Shown here: positions 1 to 8,417 of the stretch, piece by piece | Layout: each line of letters begins with the position of its first letter | Position numbering within the stretch: the first letter of the stretch is position 1 | Assembly: GCA_037445635.1 (NCBI GenBank) | Contig: JBBIKC010000008.1 | Coordinates: forward strand, 25,394-89,393 | Length of the DNA stretch: 64,000 nt | Direction of reading: 5' to 3' | DNA from: JBFMCC01 sp037445635 | Lineage (GTDB): Bacteria > Chloroflexota > Anaerolineae > Anaerolineales > Villigracilaceae | Made by a program: the position numbers and the translations under genes | Notes under the pieces: model-generated | Told to the model about the DNA's origin: nothing | What the model saw: only the letters and a program-made list of their open reading frames with translations | Database searches by the model: none

Positions 1-2
1 GT

Positions 3-1499
3 CAGGCCATCACCCGCGCCATCGCGCAGACCATGCTGGCGGACCTGTGCTTCCTGATCTTCCTCACCGATAACAAAAATCAACTCGTCATCGCCGCGGG
101 CTACGACTTGATCCGCGAGGAACCGCTCGAAGGCGGCTCGCTGAACAAGACCGAGATCCCCATGCTCGCGGGCGCGATCCAGCGCGGACGTCCGCTGCGC
201 CTGCCGGCCAGCGGCACCTCCGCCGACATTAAGGGGTTGGGCGATCTGCTCGGGCTGGGCAACCCCGGCAATCTGTTGTGTGTGCCCATGCTCACACCGG
301 AGAAAGAATCGATCGGCGGCGTCCTCCTGCTCTCGCCGTATTCCAGCCGCGTCTGGTCCGCGGAAGACCAGGCCTTCCTTGCCAACATCGCCTCCTCGCT
401 GGTGACCATCGTCCAGCGCGGCCAGCAATTGAACACCCTCCAGCAAAAGGAACAGGCCACCCAGCAGACGCTGGAGCAGGTGCGCGGGCAACTGGCCGAG
501 TTCCAGAAAAAGAACGAGGAACTCACCAAACAACTCGAAGAGGCGCTCCAGGCGCCGCGCGCCGATCCCGCCGCGCAGAAACTCATCGAACAGTTACAGA
601 AGGACAACGAGGCCCTGCGCGCCCGCAAGACCGGCCGCCGCGAAGACAGCCAGGTGGAAAAAGAACTGCGCATGACCCTCGAGGAAACGGCCCGCCTGCA
701 AAATCAACTTGCAGAGGCCAACATGCGCATCATCGAACTCGAAAAGGGACAGAAGGCCACGCGCTCGAACGAACAGGCCGAAGTGGTCGCGTCCATTTCA
801 CAGGAACTGCGACAGCCCATGTCCTCGGTGGTCGGTTACACAGACCTGCTGCTGGGCGAATCGGTGGGCATCCTCGGCGCGCTCCAGCGCAAGTTCGTCG
901 AACGCATCAAGGCCTCCACCGAGCGCATCGGCGCGTTGATTGACGATCTCATCCAGGTCACCACGATGGAAAGCGGGCTGGCCGAACTCAAGCCCGAACC
1001 CGTTGACCTCAACCTGATCATTGACAACGCCATGACCTACACCAGCAGTCAGGTGCGCGAGAAGAACATCACCCTGCACCTCGACCTGCCCAAGAAGATC
1101 TCCGCCATCTACGCCGACCGCGAGGCACTCCAGCAGATCCTCATTCACCTGTTGCAGAACGCCGGGGCGGCCACGCCGGTCGAAGGCAGAATCACCCTGC
1201 GGGTCCAGACCAAGACCGAGGACAAACAAGATTACGTTCTCATTCAGGTCACGGACAGCGGCGGCGGGATTCCGGCCGAAGACCTGCCGCGCGTCTTCAC
1301 CCGTTTGTATCGCGCCGACAACGTCCTGATCCAGGGCGTCGGCGATACGGGCGTGGGACTCTCCATCGCCAAAACCCTGACCGAAGCCCAGCACGGACGC
1401 ATCTGGGTGGACACCGAGCCGGGCGTCGGCTCGACCTTCAGCGTGTTACTGCCCATCGCCACTGACCTGATGTCGCTCGCACAGGCCAAGGGAGCGTAG
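3..1499 (+). CDS. GAF-domain sensor histidine kinase homologue, 5' end outside window
   Basis: The frame is open to the left edge, so the true start lies upstream; the first internal ATG is at 33. Residue numbers here count from that ATG. Order: GAF-like sensory domain (about 1-125), a long coiled coil (about 130-250), a HisKA-type dimerisation region (about 250-320) and an HATPase domain (about 350-480) with N-box NAG, G1 DSGGGIP and G2 GDTGVGLS. The H-box reads SQELRQP where kinases have SHELRTP, so the phospho-acceptor His is Gln257 (codon CAG at 801-803). Classical autophosphorylation is therefore unlikely, although the ATP domain looks complete. No membrane segment is visible in the part seen. 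The next gene starts 3 nt after the stop, so it heads the envelope operon. Confidence 0.88.
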   Translation, partial: QAITRAIAQTMLADLCFLIFLTDNKNQLVIAAGYDLIREEPLEGGSLNKTEIPMLAGAIQRGRPLRLPASGTSADIKGLGDLLGLGNPGNLLCVPMLTPEKESIGGVLLLSPYSSRVWSAEDQAFLANIASSLVTIVQRGQQLNTLQQKEQATQQTLEQVRGQLAEFQKKNEELTKQLEEALQAPRADPAAQKLIEQLQKDNEALRARKTGRREDSQVEKELRMTLEETARLQNQLAEANMRIIELEKGQKATRSNEQAEVVASISQELRQPMSSVVGYTDLLLGESVGILGALQRKFVERIKASTERIGALIDDLIQVTTMESGLAELKPEPVDLNLIIDNAMTYTSSQVREKNITLHLDLPKKISAIYADREALQQILIHLLQNAGAATPVEGRITLRVQTKTEDKQDYVLIQVTDSGGGIPAEDLPRVFTRLYRADNVLIQGVGDTGVGLSIAKTLTEAQHGRIWVDTEPGVGSTFSVLLPIATDLMSLAQAKGA

Positions 1500-1502
1500 G
1501 AT

Positions 1503-2294
1503 ATGCAGGCCCTGCGCCAATTGGGCGGCGGGATTCTCATTGGCATCCTTTCACTCCTGGTGGTGATCGGCGGCAGTTCACTGGCCCTGGCCGAAGGGTA
1601 CATCGGCCTGCCGCCCACGCCGACCCAAACTGCCTCACCCACCAGTCCCTTCCCGCCCACACCTACGACCGGCGGCCCGACCATCGAGCCGTCCCCAACG
1701 ATTGTTCCGACATCAACCGACACGCCCGTTCCGCCCACCACCTGCCCGCCGCCGTCCGGCTGGGTGCTGGTGACGATTCAGGTGGGGGACACGCTTCAGT
1801 CCCTCGCGGCGCGCTACCGAACCACGCCCGAGTTGCTCGCGGCCGCAAACTGTTTATTCTCCACTGAACTCCTGCCGGGATACGGAATCTACGTCCCACC
1901 CACATCGTCCACCGCGCCCCCGGTCGCGTGCGGCGCGCCGCCGGGCTGGATTCAATATACCGTCCAGCCGGGCGACAACCTCTACCAGATCAGCCTGCGA
2001 TACGGTGTAACGGTCGCCCAACTCCAGCAGGCCAATTGCCTCGCAAACCCGAACGATATTCACGTTGGTCAAAGACTCTGGGTTCCCAATGTGCCAACGA
2101 TCACACCGCCGGTTACACCTATTGAAATCGAATTCGGGACGGGAACGCCGGAACAGCCTACGCCTGAACCTGCCACCGAGACCCCGACCCCCGCGCCCAC
2201 CGACACGCCCCAGCCGGCCGATACCACCGCGCCGACTGCAACGGGGACATCCACGCCCACAGCCACGCCGAGTCCCGCTACACCGCCGAACTGA
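1503..2294 (+). CDS. Secreted protein with two LysM domains
   Basis: 263 aa. An N-terminal hydrophobic signal or anchor (about residues 8-30) is followed by a Thr/Pro-rich linker. Two LysM domains follow: the first with VQVGDTLQSLAARY-like sequence (about 90-140), the second with VQPGDNLYQISLRYGV (about 150-195). The tail is another long Thr/Pro repeat. LysM modules bind the GlcNAc backbone of peptidoglycan and related glycans, so the protein probably sits on or in the cell envelope. No catalytic domain is visible. It lies 3 nt after the kinase homologue and 11 nt before the LCP gene, which makes co-transcription likely. Confidence 0.85.
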   Translation: MQALRQLGGGILIGILSLLVVIGGSSLALAEGYIGLPPTPTQTASPTSPFPPTPTTGGPTIEPSPTIVPTSTDTPVPPTTCPPPSGWVLVTIQVGDTLQSLAARYRTTPELLAAANCLFSTELLPGYGIYVPPTSSTAPPVACGAPPGWIQYTVQPGDNLYQISLRYGVTVAQLQQANCLANPNDIHVGQRLWVPNVPTITPPVTPIEIEFGTGTPEQPTPEPATETPTPAPTDTPQPADTTAPTATGTSTPTATPSPATPPN

Positions 2295-2305
2295 TTTCAT
2301 CCTTC

Positions 2306-3775
2306 ATGCGCTTTCCTTCCCAACGCCTCGCCCTGCTCGCCTGCCTGCTCCTCGCGGCCTGCAGTGGACAGACTCCCACCGCGCCGCCCGTGCAGGGACT
2401 GCCGTTCGTGCTGGTCACCGCGGCTCCAAACGCGACGCCCACGCCGACGCCCTTCCAGCCCGTCCTGCCCACACCCTTCCCCACCATCTCAGGCGAGACG
2501 TACACCACGCCGCTCCCGCCGCTCGTCCTGCCCAGCGATACGCCCACGCCTCTGCCCACGCCGACTGAAGTCGTTCCTACTGCCGACCTCGCGATTCTCT
2601 ATCCAACCCAGGCGCCGCCTCCGCTGGCAGTAGACTACGACGGCCCGGACGTGGTCACCTTCTTATTGATTGGATCAGACAAACGCCCCGGCTCCTCGTA
2701 CCGCACCGACACGATGGTCATCGTCATCCTGCGGCCGCGCGATGACCAGGTCTCGCTCATTTCGATTCCGCGCGACCTGTGGGTTTACATCCCGGGCTGG
2801 GAAATGCAGCGCATCAACACCGCTTATCAGCACGGCGAGATCACCGGCTATGCCGGCGGCGGGCCGCAACTGCTGAAAGACACAATCGAATACAACCTCG
2901 GCCTGCACATTGACCATACCGCCATGGTCGAGTTCGACGGCTTCCGCCGCATCGTGGATACCCTCGGCGGCATTGACGTGCCCGTGGCCTGCGCCTACAC
3001 CGACTGGCGGCTCATTGACCCGTCCTACGATCCCGAAAACGAAAACAACTGGCACCTGTACACTACCGGTCCCGGCCTCGTCCACATGGACGGCGACCTG
3101 GCGTTGTGGTACGCGCGCTCGCGCCAGAAGTCCAACGACTTCGACCGCGGCCGCCGTCAGCAGGAAGTCCTGCGCGCAATTTACACGACCGCCCTGCAAA
3201 CAGATACGCTGTCCAAGATCCCGCAACTGTACAGCGACTTCAGCAGTCTCGTTGTCACCGACCTCGGCCTGGGCGACATCCTGAAACTATCTCTGCTCGC
3301 GCCGGGCTTTTCCAACGCGGACATCCGCAGTTATTACATCCGTCCGCCCATCGTCACTTCGTGGATCACGCCGGGCGGCGCGTACGTGTTGCTGCCAGAT
3401 CAGACTGCCCTGCAAAATCTGGTCACGCAGGCGCTGTCCGCTTCGCCTATAGCGGTGGTAAACGAGTCGATCACAATTGAAATCCAAAACGGGACTCCCT
3501 TCGACGGCTTCGACGCGCTGGCCGCCACGCGCCTGAACTACGCGGGCTATGAAACGAAAATCATCCCGCCCGACCAGCGCAACATGGCCTACAGCGTGCT
3601 CGTGGATTTCAGCCCCGCGCCGGACTATAACCGCAGTCTGAGCATTCTCACGGCGCTGGGACTTCAGCCTGCTAATTTAGTTTCTCTGCCAGACCCGAAC
3701 AGCGCCGCGCCATATCGGTTGATCCTCGGTTACGATTACCAGCCGTGCTTCCAGCCGGAGGGATTGACGCCGTAA
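2306..3775 (+). CDS. LytR-CpsA-Psr (LCP) family ligase, lipoprotein
   Basis: 489 aa. The signal peptide ends in lipobox LLAACSG, so Cys19 is the probable lipidation site. A Thr/Pro-rich spacer runs to about residue 105. The LCP catalytic domain (about 113-330) begins LLIGSDKR and has TDTMVIV, ISIPRDLWV, RINTAYQHG and ARSRQKSNDFDRGRRQ, the conserved Asp/Arg signature of the family. A LytR_C-type C-terminal domain (about 395-480) follows. LCP enzymes transfer undecaprenyl-linked glycopolymers to peptidoglycan or other cell-wall acceptors. The LysM gene upstream fits a cell-envelope job; the polymer involved cannot be read from the sequence. Confidence 0.9.
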   Translation: MRFPSQRLALLACLLLAACSGQTPTAPPVQGLPFVLVTAAPNATPTPTPFQPVLPTPFPTISGETYTTPLPPLVLPSDTPTPLPTPTEVVPTADLAILYPTQAPPPLAVDYDGPDVVTFLLIGSDKRPGSSYRTDTMVIVILRPRDDQVSLISIPRDLWVYIPGWEMQRINTAYQHGEITGYAGGGPQLLKDTIEYNLGLHIDHTAMVEFDGFRRIVDTLGGIDVPVACAYTDWRLIDPSYDPENENNWHLYTTGPGLVHMDGDLALWYARSRQKSNDFDRGRRQQEVLRAIYTTALQTDTLSKIPQLYSDFSSLVVTDLGLGDILKLSLLAPGFSNADIRSYYIRPPIVTSWITPGGAYVLLPDQTALQNLVTQALSASPIAVVNESITIEIQNGTPFDGFDALAATRLNYAGYETKIIPPDQRNMAYSVLVDFSPAPDYNRSLSILTALGLQPANLVSLPDPNSAAPYRLILGYDYQPCFQPEGLTP

Positions 3776-3786
3776 GATAAACCAAC

Positions 3787-4275
3787 ATGGAGAAGATGCC
3801 AATGAAAAAGCGAATCATCGGCTTGCTCCTGCTCGCAATCCTGCCTCTCACCGCTTGTGGGCTCGCGCCAGCCACGGCCACGCCGACAGCGACAGCGACG
3901 ATCGCGCCCACCTTCACGCCGACCATGACCATGACGCCAACCAGCACGCCCGAGCCGACCTTCACGCCCACGCCCAGCCCGACTGCCATTCCAATGGAGT
4001 TGGTAGCTTCGAGTGAACTGGGAGCCATTGAACTCGCAGTTTCTCTTGGATGCAAGCAGCATTCAGAGACAGAAATCCCCGTGGTTCCAGGTGCTGCTAT
4101 GAAGTATCTCAAGCGCTTTTCTCCATTCAAGGATAGTATCGGATGGGGAGCGACGATTGAGGACGGGTGCGTTTTCGGGCTTGAATTTGCCAGTTCGGCA
4201 CCTGATGCTCCGAAGATCGCGGTCTGGTATGAAGATCAGAGCGGTGCCTGGCATCGCATTGCCATTGTGCCGTAA
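3787..4275 (+). CDS. Small lipoprotein of unknown function
   Basis: 162 aa from the first ATG; internal ATGs at 3796 and 3802 are also possible starts. The signal peptide ends in LPLTACG, a good lipobox. A Thr/Pro linker of about 35 residues leads to a C-terminal domain of about 95 residues with two Cys and no family I recognise. It lies 11 nt after the LCP gene and is followed within 10 nt by a strong terminator, so it is the last gene of the envelope operon. It may be an envelope accessory of the LCP protein, on position only. Confidence 0.75.
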   Translation: MEKMPMKKRIIGLLLLAILPLTACGLAPATATPTATATIAPTFTPTMTMTPTSTPEPTFTPTPSPTAIPMELVASSELGAIELAVSLGCKQHSETEIPVVPGAAMKYLKRFSPFKDSIGWGATIEDGCVFGLEFASSAPDAPKIAVWYEDQSGAWHRIAIVP

Positions 4276-4282
4276 AATAATG

Positions 4283-4310
4283 AGCCACCCTCTTTTGAGG
4301 GTGGCTTTCG
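4283..4310 (+). terminator. Rho-independent terminator of the envelope operon
   Basis: A perfect 10-bp stem AGCCACCCTC / GAGGGTGGCT (4283-4292 and 4297-4306) with a TTTT loop is followed by TTTCG. It lies 8 nt after the lipoprotein stop codon and separates the GC-rich operon from the low-GC cassette that follows. Confidence 0.85.
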
Positions 4311-4413
4311 TATTTGTGCGTAACTATGCAGTGGAGCAAAGCTCATTTATGGGTCGACTCTACTTCGCCAATCATATTTCGCGAAAACTTCGCGCGACAC
4401 GGGCTTCGCGGGG

Positions 4414-4441
4414 TTGACTTCAAGTTTGCGGGAGTTATACT
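4414..4441 (+). promoter_or_regulatory. Sigma70-like promoter of the low-GC cassette
   Basis: TTGACT (4414-4419), a 16-bp spacer, then TATACT (4436-4441), about 24 nt before the ATG at 4465. It drives the two-gene cassette away from the upstream terminator, so the cassette looks like an independent transcription unit. Confidence 0.6.
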
Positions 4442-4464
4442 TTTATTGAGCATTAACTTTGTTT

Positions 4465-4971
4465 ATGTTTTTTGAGAAACTTAAAAAGAGTTTGAAAAAC
4501 AAAAACCTGGTTTTGTATTTTGGTTATGGCATAGCCCTGGTTTTGGCTTTATATTTGGGATTCCAGTTTGTTTCTTATTATCAAGAGCAAAAATCTTTGG
4601 CAGAGTTTGGTATTGGAGAAAACAGCAGTTTCGAGCCGGAAGGCACTTATCCTGATGCTTTGTATGACTATGACATGACGCAATACAGATCAATGTTCAC
4701 TGTTTTGGGCATGGACAAACAAAACAAGACCATGGAGTTAAGGTTTGTCTACCCGGCAAAGTACATGGGTAAAGAAATTCTGGCAAAAGTAAACTGCGCT
4801 TTAAAAGACACGACATTGTTGATTAATGACGATCTGGACACTGGACCAGTGTCTTCAACAGTAGAGTTTTATGAAGACGCAAGGATTGTGCCTGGAAAAA
4901 CAACAATGCAGGGTGTTTGCGAAGACGAGCTGTGTCGAAAAATAACAAAATACTGCGAGTTTTGGATTTAG
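4465..4971 (+). CDS. Hypothetical single-pass membrane protein, low GC
   Basis: 168 aa from ATG 4465; a TTG at 4459 in the same frame is an alternative start. A basic N-terminus is followed by one hydrophobic segment (about residues 17-37) and an outside-facing domain with four Cys near the C-terminus. I recognise no family. Base composition is visibly AT-richer than both neighbours and codon choice differs (many AAA, TTT and TTG codons), which points to recent transfer or a contig join. It has its own promoter and is probably co-transcribed with the next gene 10 nt downstream. Confidence 0.6.
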   Translation: MFFEKLKKSLKNKNLVLYFGYGIALVLALYLGFQFVSYYQEQKSLAEFGIGENSSFEPEGTYPDALYDYDMTQYRSMFTVLGMDKQNKTMELRFVYPAKYMGKEILAKVNCALKDTTLLINDDLDTGPVSSTVEFYEDARIVPGKTTMQGVCEDELCRKITKYCEFWI

Positions 4972-4981
4972 TTTTTAAAAT

Positions 4982-5947
4982 ATGCAAGGGATAAAAGTTT
5001 TGAAAATATGGCTAGTAGTTTTTCTTGTTGTTGCTTCTGGGTTTGTTTCTACCCAAACAGTTTTTGCTGGTGGCGCGTCTTCTTGCGGAAGTGATTGCTT
5101 TTGTTCTTCATCACAAGATTATGATAGTTGTCGTGGTTACGATACTTGTTCAAACATTGCTGGCGGCAGTGGTAATGCGATAACCGGAATAGCCTTTTAT
5201 AATGGCGGTTGCGGAGCAAGAATGGGGACAAATTCGCATATTTATGTGTGTGATCCTGGTTCTTGCGCTGTTGGCGGTGGCTCAAACTGGTCGTGTCCTG
5301 AATGCACGAATTACCAGCGCGTGAAAGAATGCCGCCAGTCATGCACAGGCGGCTGGGATTCTGCCAGCGGCTGTTCGCAAAACTGCGCTTTGCAGGGCAA
5401 CGGTAAAAAATGCTGTTCAAAAATGCAGTGCGTGCCGATTCCAAACTGCACCCCGCAGTCAAGCCCGACGCCGACCCCAAGCGTGGATCCGTCAGCCACG
5501 CCGTCAGAAACTCCGCCTGCTTCGACAGAGCCGTCGCCGACTCCTGACGCGGCCCAGATCACGAGTTTTGAGATCACGAACTTCAGGCAGCAGACCAGCG
5601 GCAACTTCACATACTATTACCAGGTTTTGAAAGAGCAGATGGCTGTTGAGCACCCGAATTACCAGCTCAACCTGCGCTGGACAGCGCTCGGGGCTGACGA
5701 GTGCTCTGGCTGGTGCAAATACGTGAAGATTGACGATTATCTGGCAAACCAGAACTTTGACGAGCTCCAGGGACAGGTTTGGGAGTGTTCAAAAGACATC
5801 AGTGGTCAGACGACTTTTTCAGGTTCGGTTGATCCGCAAACTGGCACTGCTAAAACCAAGCCGCGAGAAGCGGGCGTGATCCAATATACTTTGTCGTGTT
5901 CTGGCGAAGGCGGGGACGATGAGAGCGAACTGATCGTGTTAGGTTGA
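4982..5947 (+). CDS. Secreted Cys-rich protein with Pro/Thr linker
   Basis: 321 aa. The signal peptide (about residues 1-29) ends near VFAGG. A Cys-rich domain with about 20 Cys (about 33-155) probably forms several disulfides. A PSPTPTPSVDPS-like linker (about 158-190) joins a C-terminal domain (about 192-321) with a further four Cys. I know no named family; the arrangement resembles surface proteins of candidate-phylum bacteria, but that is an impression. The first half is AT-rich and the second half less so. It overlaps the -35 box of the recombinase-like gene at its stop codon. Confidence 0.65.
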   Translation: MQGIKVLKIWLVVFLVVASGFVSTQTVFAGGASSCGSDCFCSSSQDYDSCRGYDTCSNIAGGSGNAITGIAFYNGGCGARMGTNSHIYVCDPGSCAVGGGSNWSCPECTNYQRVKECRQSCTGGWDSASGCSQNCALQGNGKKCCSKMQCVPIPNCTPQSSPTPTPSVDPSATPSETPPASTEPSPTPDAAQITSFEITNFRQQTSGNFTYYYQVLKEQMAVEHPNYQLNLRWTALGADECSGWCKYVKIDDYLANQNFDELQGQVWECSKDISGQTTFSGSVDPQTGTAKTKPREAGVIQYTLSCSGEGGDDESELIVLG

Positions 5948-5972
5948 CATTTCTCCCCTTTTTCGCTAAACT
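5944..5972 (+). promoter_or_regulatory. Promoter of the recombinase-like gene
   Basis: TTGACA (5944-5949), exactly 17 bp, then TAAACT (5967-5972). The -35 box overlaps the stop codon of the preceding gene. A good ribosome site GAGGAGG (5998-6004) lies just before ATG 6009. Confidence 0.6.
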
Positions 5973-6008
5973 ATACGCAAAGACTACACGCTATCATGAG
6001 GAGGCGTC

Positions 6009-6905
6009 ATGCCTGCTTCAAGTTCCGCACACATCACCTCGCAAACCCTGCTCCCCGCGGCCTTGCGCGCCTGGGAAATGTACCTCAACGATCAGGGACG
6101 TTCGCCCAACACGGTCAAGGCCTTTCTCTCGGATGTGGGGCTGCTGACCCAGTTCCTGCCGCCCGACCGCGCGCTGGGCGCGATCACCACCAGCGACCTC
6201 AACCGTTTCTTTGAATGGATGGAAAAAGAGCGCGCCGTTCCGTGCAGTCCGAAGACCCTCGCCCGCCGCATCACCTCGACCAAGTCCTTCTTCCGTTGGC
6301 TGCACCAGCACGGCGTGGTGATGGTGGACCCGGCCGAAAAGGTCCTGCAACGCTCGGCGATCAGTCCCCTGCCGCAGGTGTTGACCGATAAAGAAGCCGA
6401 GGCCGCGCTCCAGGCCGCGGACCAGCACCGCCGCGGCCCCAAACCCGACGCGCGTCCCTACGCGTTATTGAAATTACTGCTGACCACCGGCATCAAGAAG
6501 AGCGAATGTCTCGGCATCCATCTCAATCACATTGACCTGGATTCGCCCGGCGGCCCTCTGGTCTTCATCCGCTACGCCAGCCCGGCCAATCGCTACAAAG
6601 AACGCAAACTGCTTCTCGACGAGGAATGGATTCCCGCCTACAAGGAGTACCTCGCCCAATACCAGCCTGTGGATCAACTCTTCCCCTGGTCGCCGCGGCG
6701 GCTGGAGTACCTGCTGGAAGACATCGGCGAGGAGGCAGGCCTCGACAAGCACCTGTCCTTCGACATGTGCCGCTGGACCTGCGCCTTGCGGGATTACCGC
6801 GACGGGCAGGAGATCGAAAAGATTCGCCAGAAACTGGGGGTTTCGAAAATCCAGTGGCGCGAGATCAATCTCAAATTGAGGCAGTTGAGTGAGATGAACG
6901 AATAA
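6009..6905 (+). CDS. Degenerate tyrosine recombinase (XerC/D-like fold), probably non-catalytic
   Basis: 298 aa, the usual Xer length. The SAM-like core-binding domain (about 15-105) is well kept (SPNTVKAFLSDV, RRITSTKSFFRWL). The catalytic domain is recognisable (LLLTTGIKKSECLGI for LLLxTGLRxSEL) but its catalytic set R-K-H-R-H/W-Y is eroded: the first Arg is Lys163, the HxxR His is Asp252 with only Arg255 kept, and the Tyr position after LGVSKIQWREI is Asn287. It may bind DNA without cutting it, or be an evolutionary remnant under other selection. It has its own promoter, stands alone, and shares a bidirectional terminator with the convergent tilS. No att site or mobile element accompanies it. 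Confidence 0.8.
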   Translation: MPASSSAHITSQTLLPAALRAWEMYLNDQGRSPNTVKAFLSDVGLLTQFLPPDRALGAITTSDLNRFFEWMEKERAVPCSPKTLARRITSTKSFFRWLHQHGVVMVDPAEKVLQRSAISPLPQVLTDKEAEAALQAADQHRRGPKPDARPYALLKLLLTTGIKKSECLGIHLNHIDLDSPGGPLVFIRYASPANRYKERKLLLDEEWIPAYKEYLAQYQPVDQLFPWSPRRLEYLLEDIGEEAGLDKHLSFDMCRWTCALRDYRDGQEIEKIRQKLGVSKIQWREINLKLRQLSEMNE

Positions 6906-6911
6906 TAAAAA

Positions 6912-6932
6912 GGGCGACCCAATGGGTCGCCC
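6912..6932. terminator. Bidirectional terminator between recombinase-like gene and tilS
   Basis: A 9-bp stem GGGCGACCC / GGGTCGCCC with a 3-nt loop lies in the 27-bp gap between two convergent genes. It has an A-run on the left and T-rich sequence on the right, so it can serve both strands. Confidence 0.7.
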
Positions 6933-8360
6933 CTACTTTGCTTTTGTCAGGGTGAAATACAAAATCCTGCGCGAGTCCTGCGTCACGCGGAATGAATGGG
7001 CGGGCTGGTAACCGGGGATCCACGCGATCTTCTCCCCCGCGCACAACAACGGCCAGCGGTCGCGCGCCCGTTGCGGCAGTTTCTCGTTCGTGAAAAAATC
7101 GGATAGTTTCTGTGTATGACCGCCCATGCCGAGCGGCTCGAAGCGGTCCCCCTCCCGGCGCGGCCGCAGGAACAAGTCGCCCTCGATGCTGTCCGCATCC
7201 AGCCAGACCTGGAACGGGTCCTCGTTCTCCTGAATCTGTTCCCATGCCAGCGCGGGGATGTTCCACTTCTCCGCGGCCAACACCCAACTCCCGGAGAGTT
7301 GGAGTTTCTCGGGCAACGCCACCGGAAGCGATTCGACTCCTTCGGGAATCTGCGGCCAGCGGTCGAATGGCAGGGTCGCTTCGGGGCTGACGATGTAGAT
7401 TTGGTCGGCTTCACGCAGGAGACGTACGCCGCGCGTCAGATCCGTCTGCCGCTGGGAGGAGTCCGCGAGAAAAGCGGAGGCGCGCTCGAGCAGCGCGTAG
7501 GTGACCTCGGCTCCGGGGTGGATTTGCTCCATTGCGCGGCGCACCAGGTTCCGTTGGAGTCCGACCGCGAGACCCGCCAGGGCGGTCGAGTCGAAGATGA
7601 CCAGTTCGGAGCTTTCCTGCACCGCGCATTGTTCCCACGCGGCGTCCGCCGCGGCCGTCAAAATTTCGTGGTCCGCGGCGAGACTTTGGGCGGTTCGCAA
7701 GACAGCCTCGCGGAAGCGCGGGTTGTACGTCTCGAGCGTGGGGATCAGCAGGTGGCGCAGGCGGTTGCGCAGAAAGTTGACTGACTGATTGCTGGGATCG
7801 TGGTGCGGGCGCAGTCTCTGCGTGGCGCAATAGAGGACCGTGTCCTCGTGCCAGACATCCAGCAGCGGGCGGACGATGGGAATTTCGGGATCGAAGGTGG
7901 GCAGGATGGTGCGGTAGGCCATGCCTTTGAGTCCCGTCAGGCCCGCGCCGCGCAGGAAGTGCATGAGCACGGTCTCGACCTGATCGTCTGCAGTGTGGCC
8001 GACGGCCACGGCCTGCGCGTTCTGCTGGCGGGCGCGCTGGAAGAGAAAGCGATAGCGCAGCGCGCGCGCCGCGTCTTCGAGAGACAGGCCTTCTTCTTCC
8101 GCGTAGGCGCGCACATCGGCGTGTTCGATGACCGAGGCCAGCCCGAAGCGCGCCGCCATCTGTTCGACATTGTTGGCCTCGATGTCCGCTTCGGGGCGCA
8201 GTTTGTGGTTGAAGTGCGCCACGATGACGCGGTACCCCGCCTGGCGCAGGACGCTCATCAGGCACAGGCTGTCGGGTCCGCCCGACACACCGACGATGAT
8301 CGGTTTGGCCGGGTCGAGGCGGCAATGATCGTGCAGGATGGAGTCCATGCTGGGGAGCAT
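6933..8360 (-). CDS. tilS: tRNA(Ile)-lysidine synthase
   Basis: 475 aa, close to the long bacterial form. The N-type ATP-pyrophosphatase domain starts with PP-loop GVSGGPDSLCLM (about residues 23-34), then VIVAHFNHKLR, GHTADDQVETVLMHFLRGAG and RPLLD; a TilS substrate-binding and C-terminal domain follow (FLRPRREGDRFEPLGMGG motif near 400). The enzyme uses ATP and lysine to make lysidine at C34 of tRNA-Ile(CAU), converting it to read AUA. Start 8360 is followed by a second in-frame ATG at 8348; neither has a clear Shine-Dalgarno, so the start is uncertain by four codons. Confidence 0.95.
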   Translation of the reverse strand: MLPSMDSILHDHCRLDPAKPIIVGVSGGPDSLCLMSVLRQAGYRVIVAHFNHKLRPEADIEANNVEQMAARFGLASVIEHADVRAYAEEEGLSLEDAARALRYRFLFQRARQQNAQAVAVGHTADDQVETVLMHFLRGAGLTGLKGMAYRTILPTFDPEIPIVRPLLDVWHEDTVLYCATQRLRPHHDPSNQSVNFLRNRLRHLLIPTLETYNPRFREAVLRTAQSLAADHEILTAAADAAWEQCAVQESSELVIFDSTALAGLAVGLQRNLVRRAMEQIHPGAEVTYALLERASAFLADSSQRQTDLTRGVRLLREADQIYIVSPEATLPFDRWPQIPEGVESLPVALPEKLQLSGSWVLAAEKWNIPALAWEQIQENEDPFQVWLDADSIEGDLFLRPRREGDRFEPLGMGGHTQKLSDFFTNEKLPQRARDRWPLLCAGEKIAWIPGYQPAHSFRVTQDSRRILYFTLTKAK

Positions 8361-8417
8361 AGGTCAATTAAACCACAAGCCGAGTGAAACGGGGATTGGG
8401 GGATGAACGCTTTCGCG

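Noticed and set aside
6009..6905. Active integrase marking a genomic island
   Set aside because: Catalytic residues are replaced and there is no att-like direct repeat or tRNA next to it.
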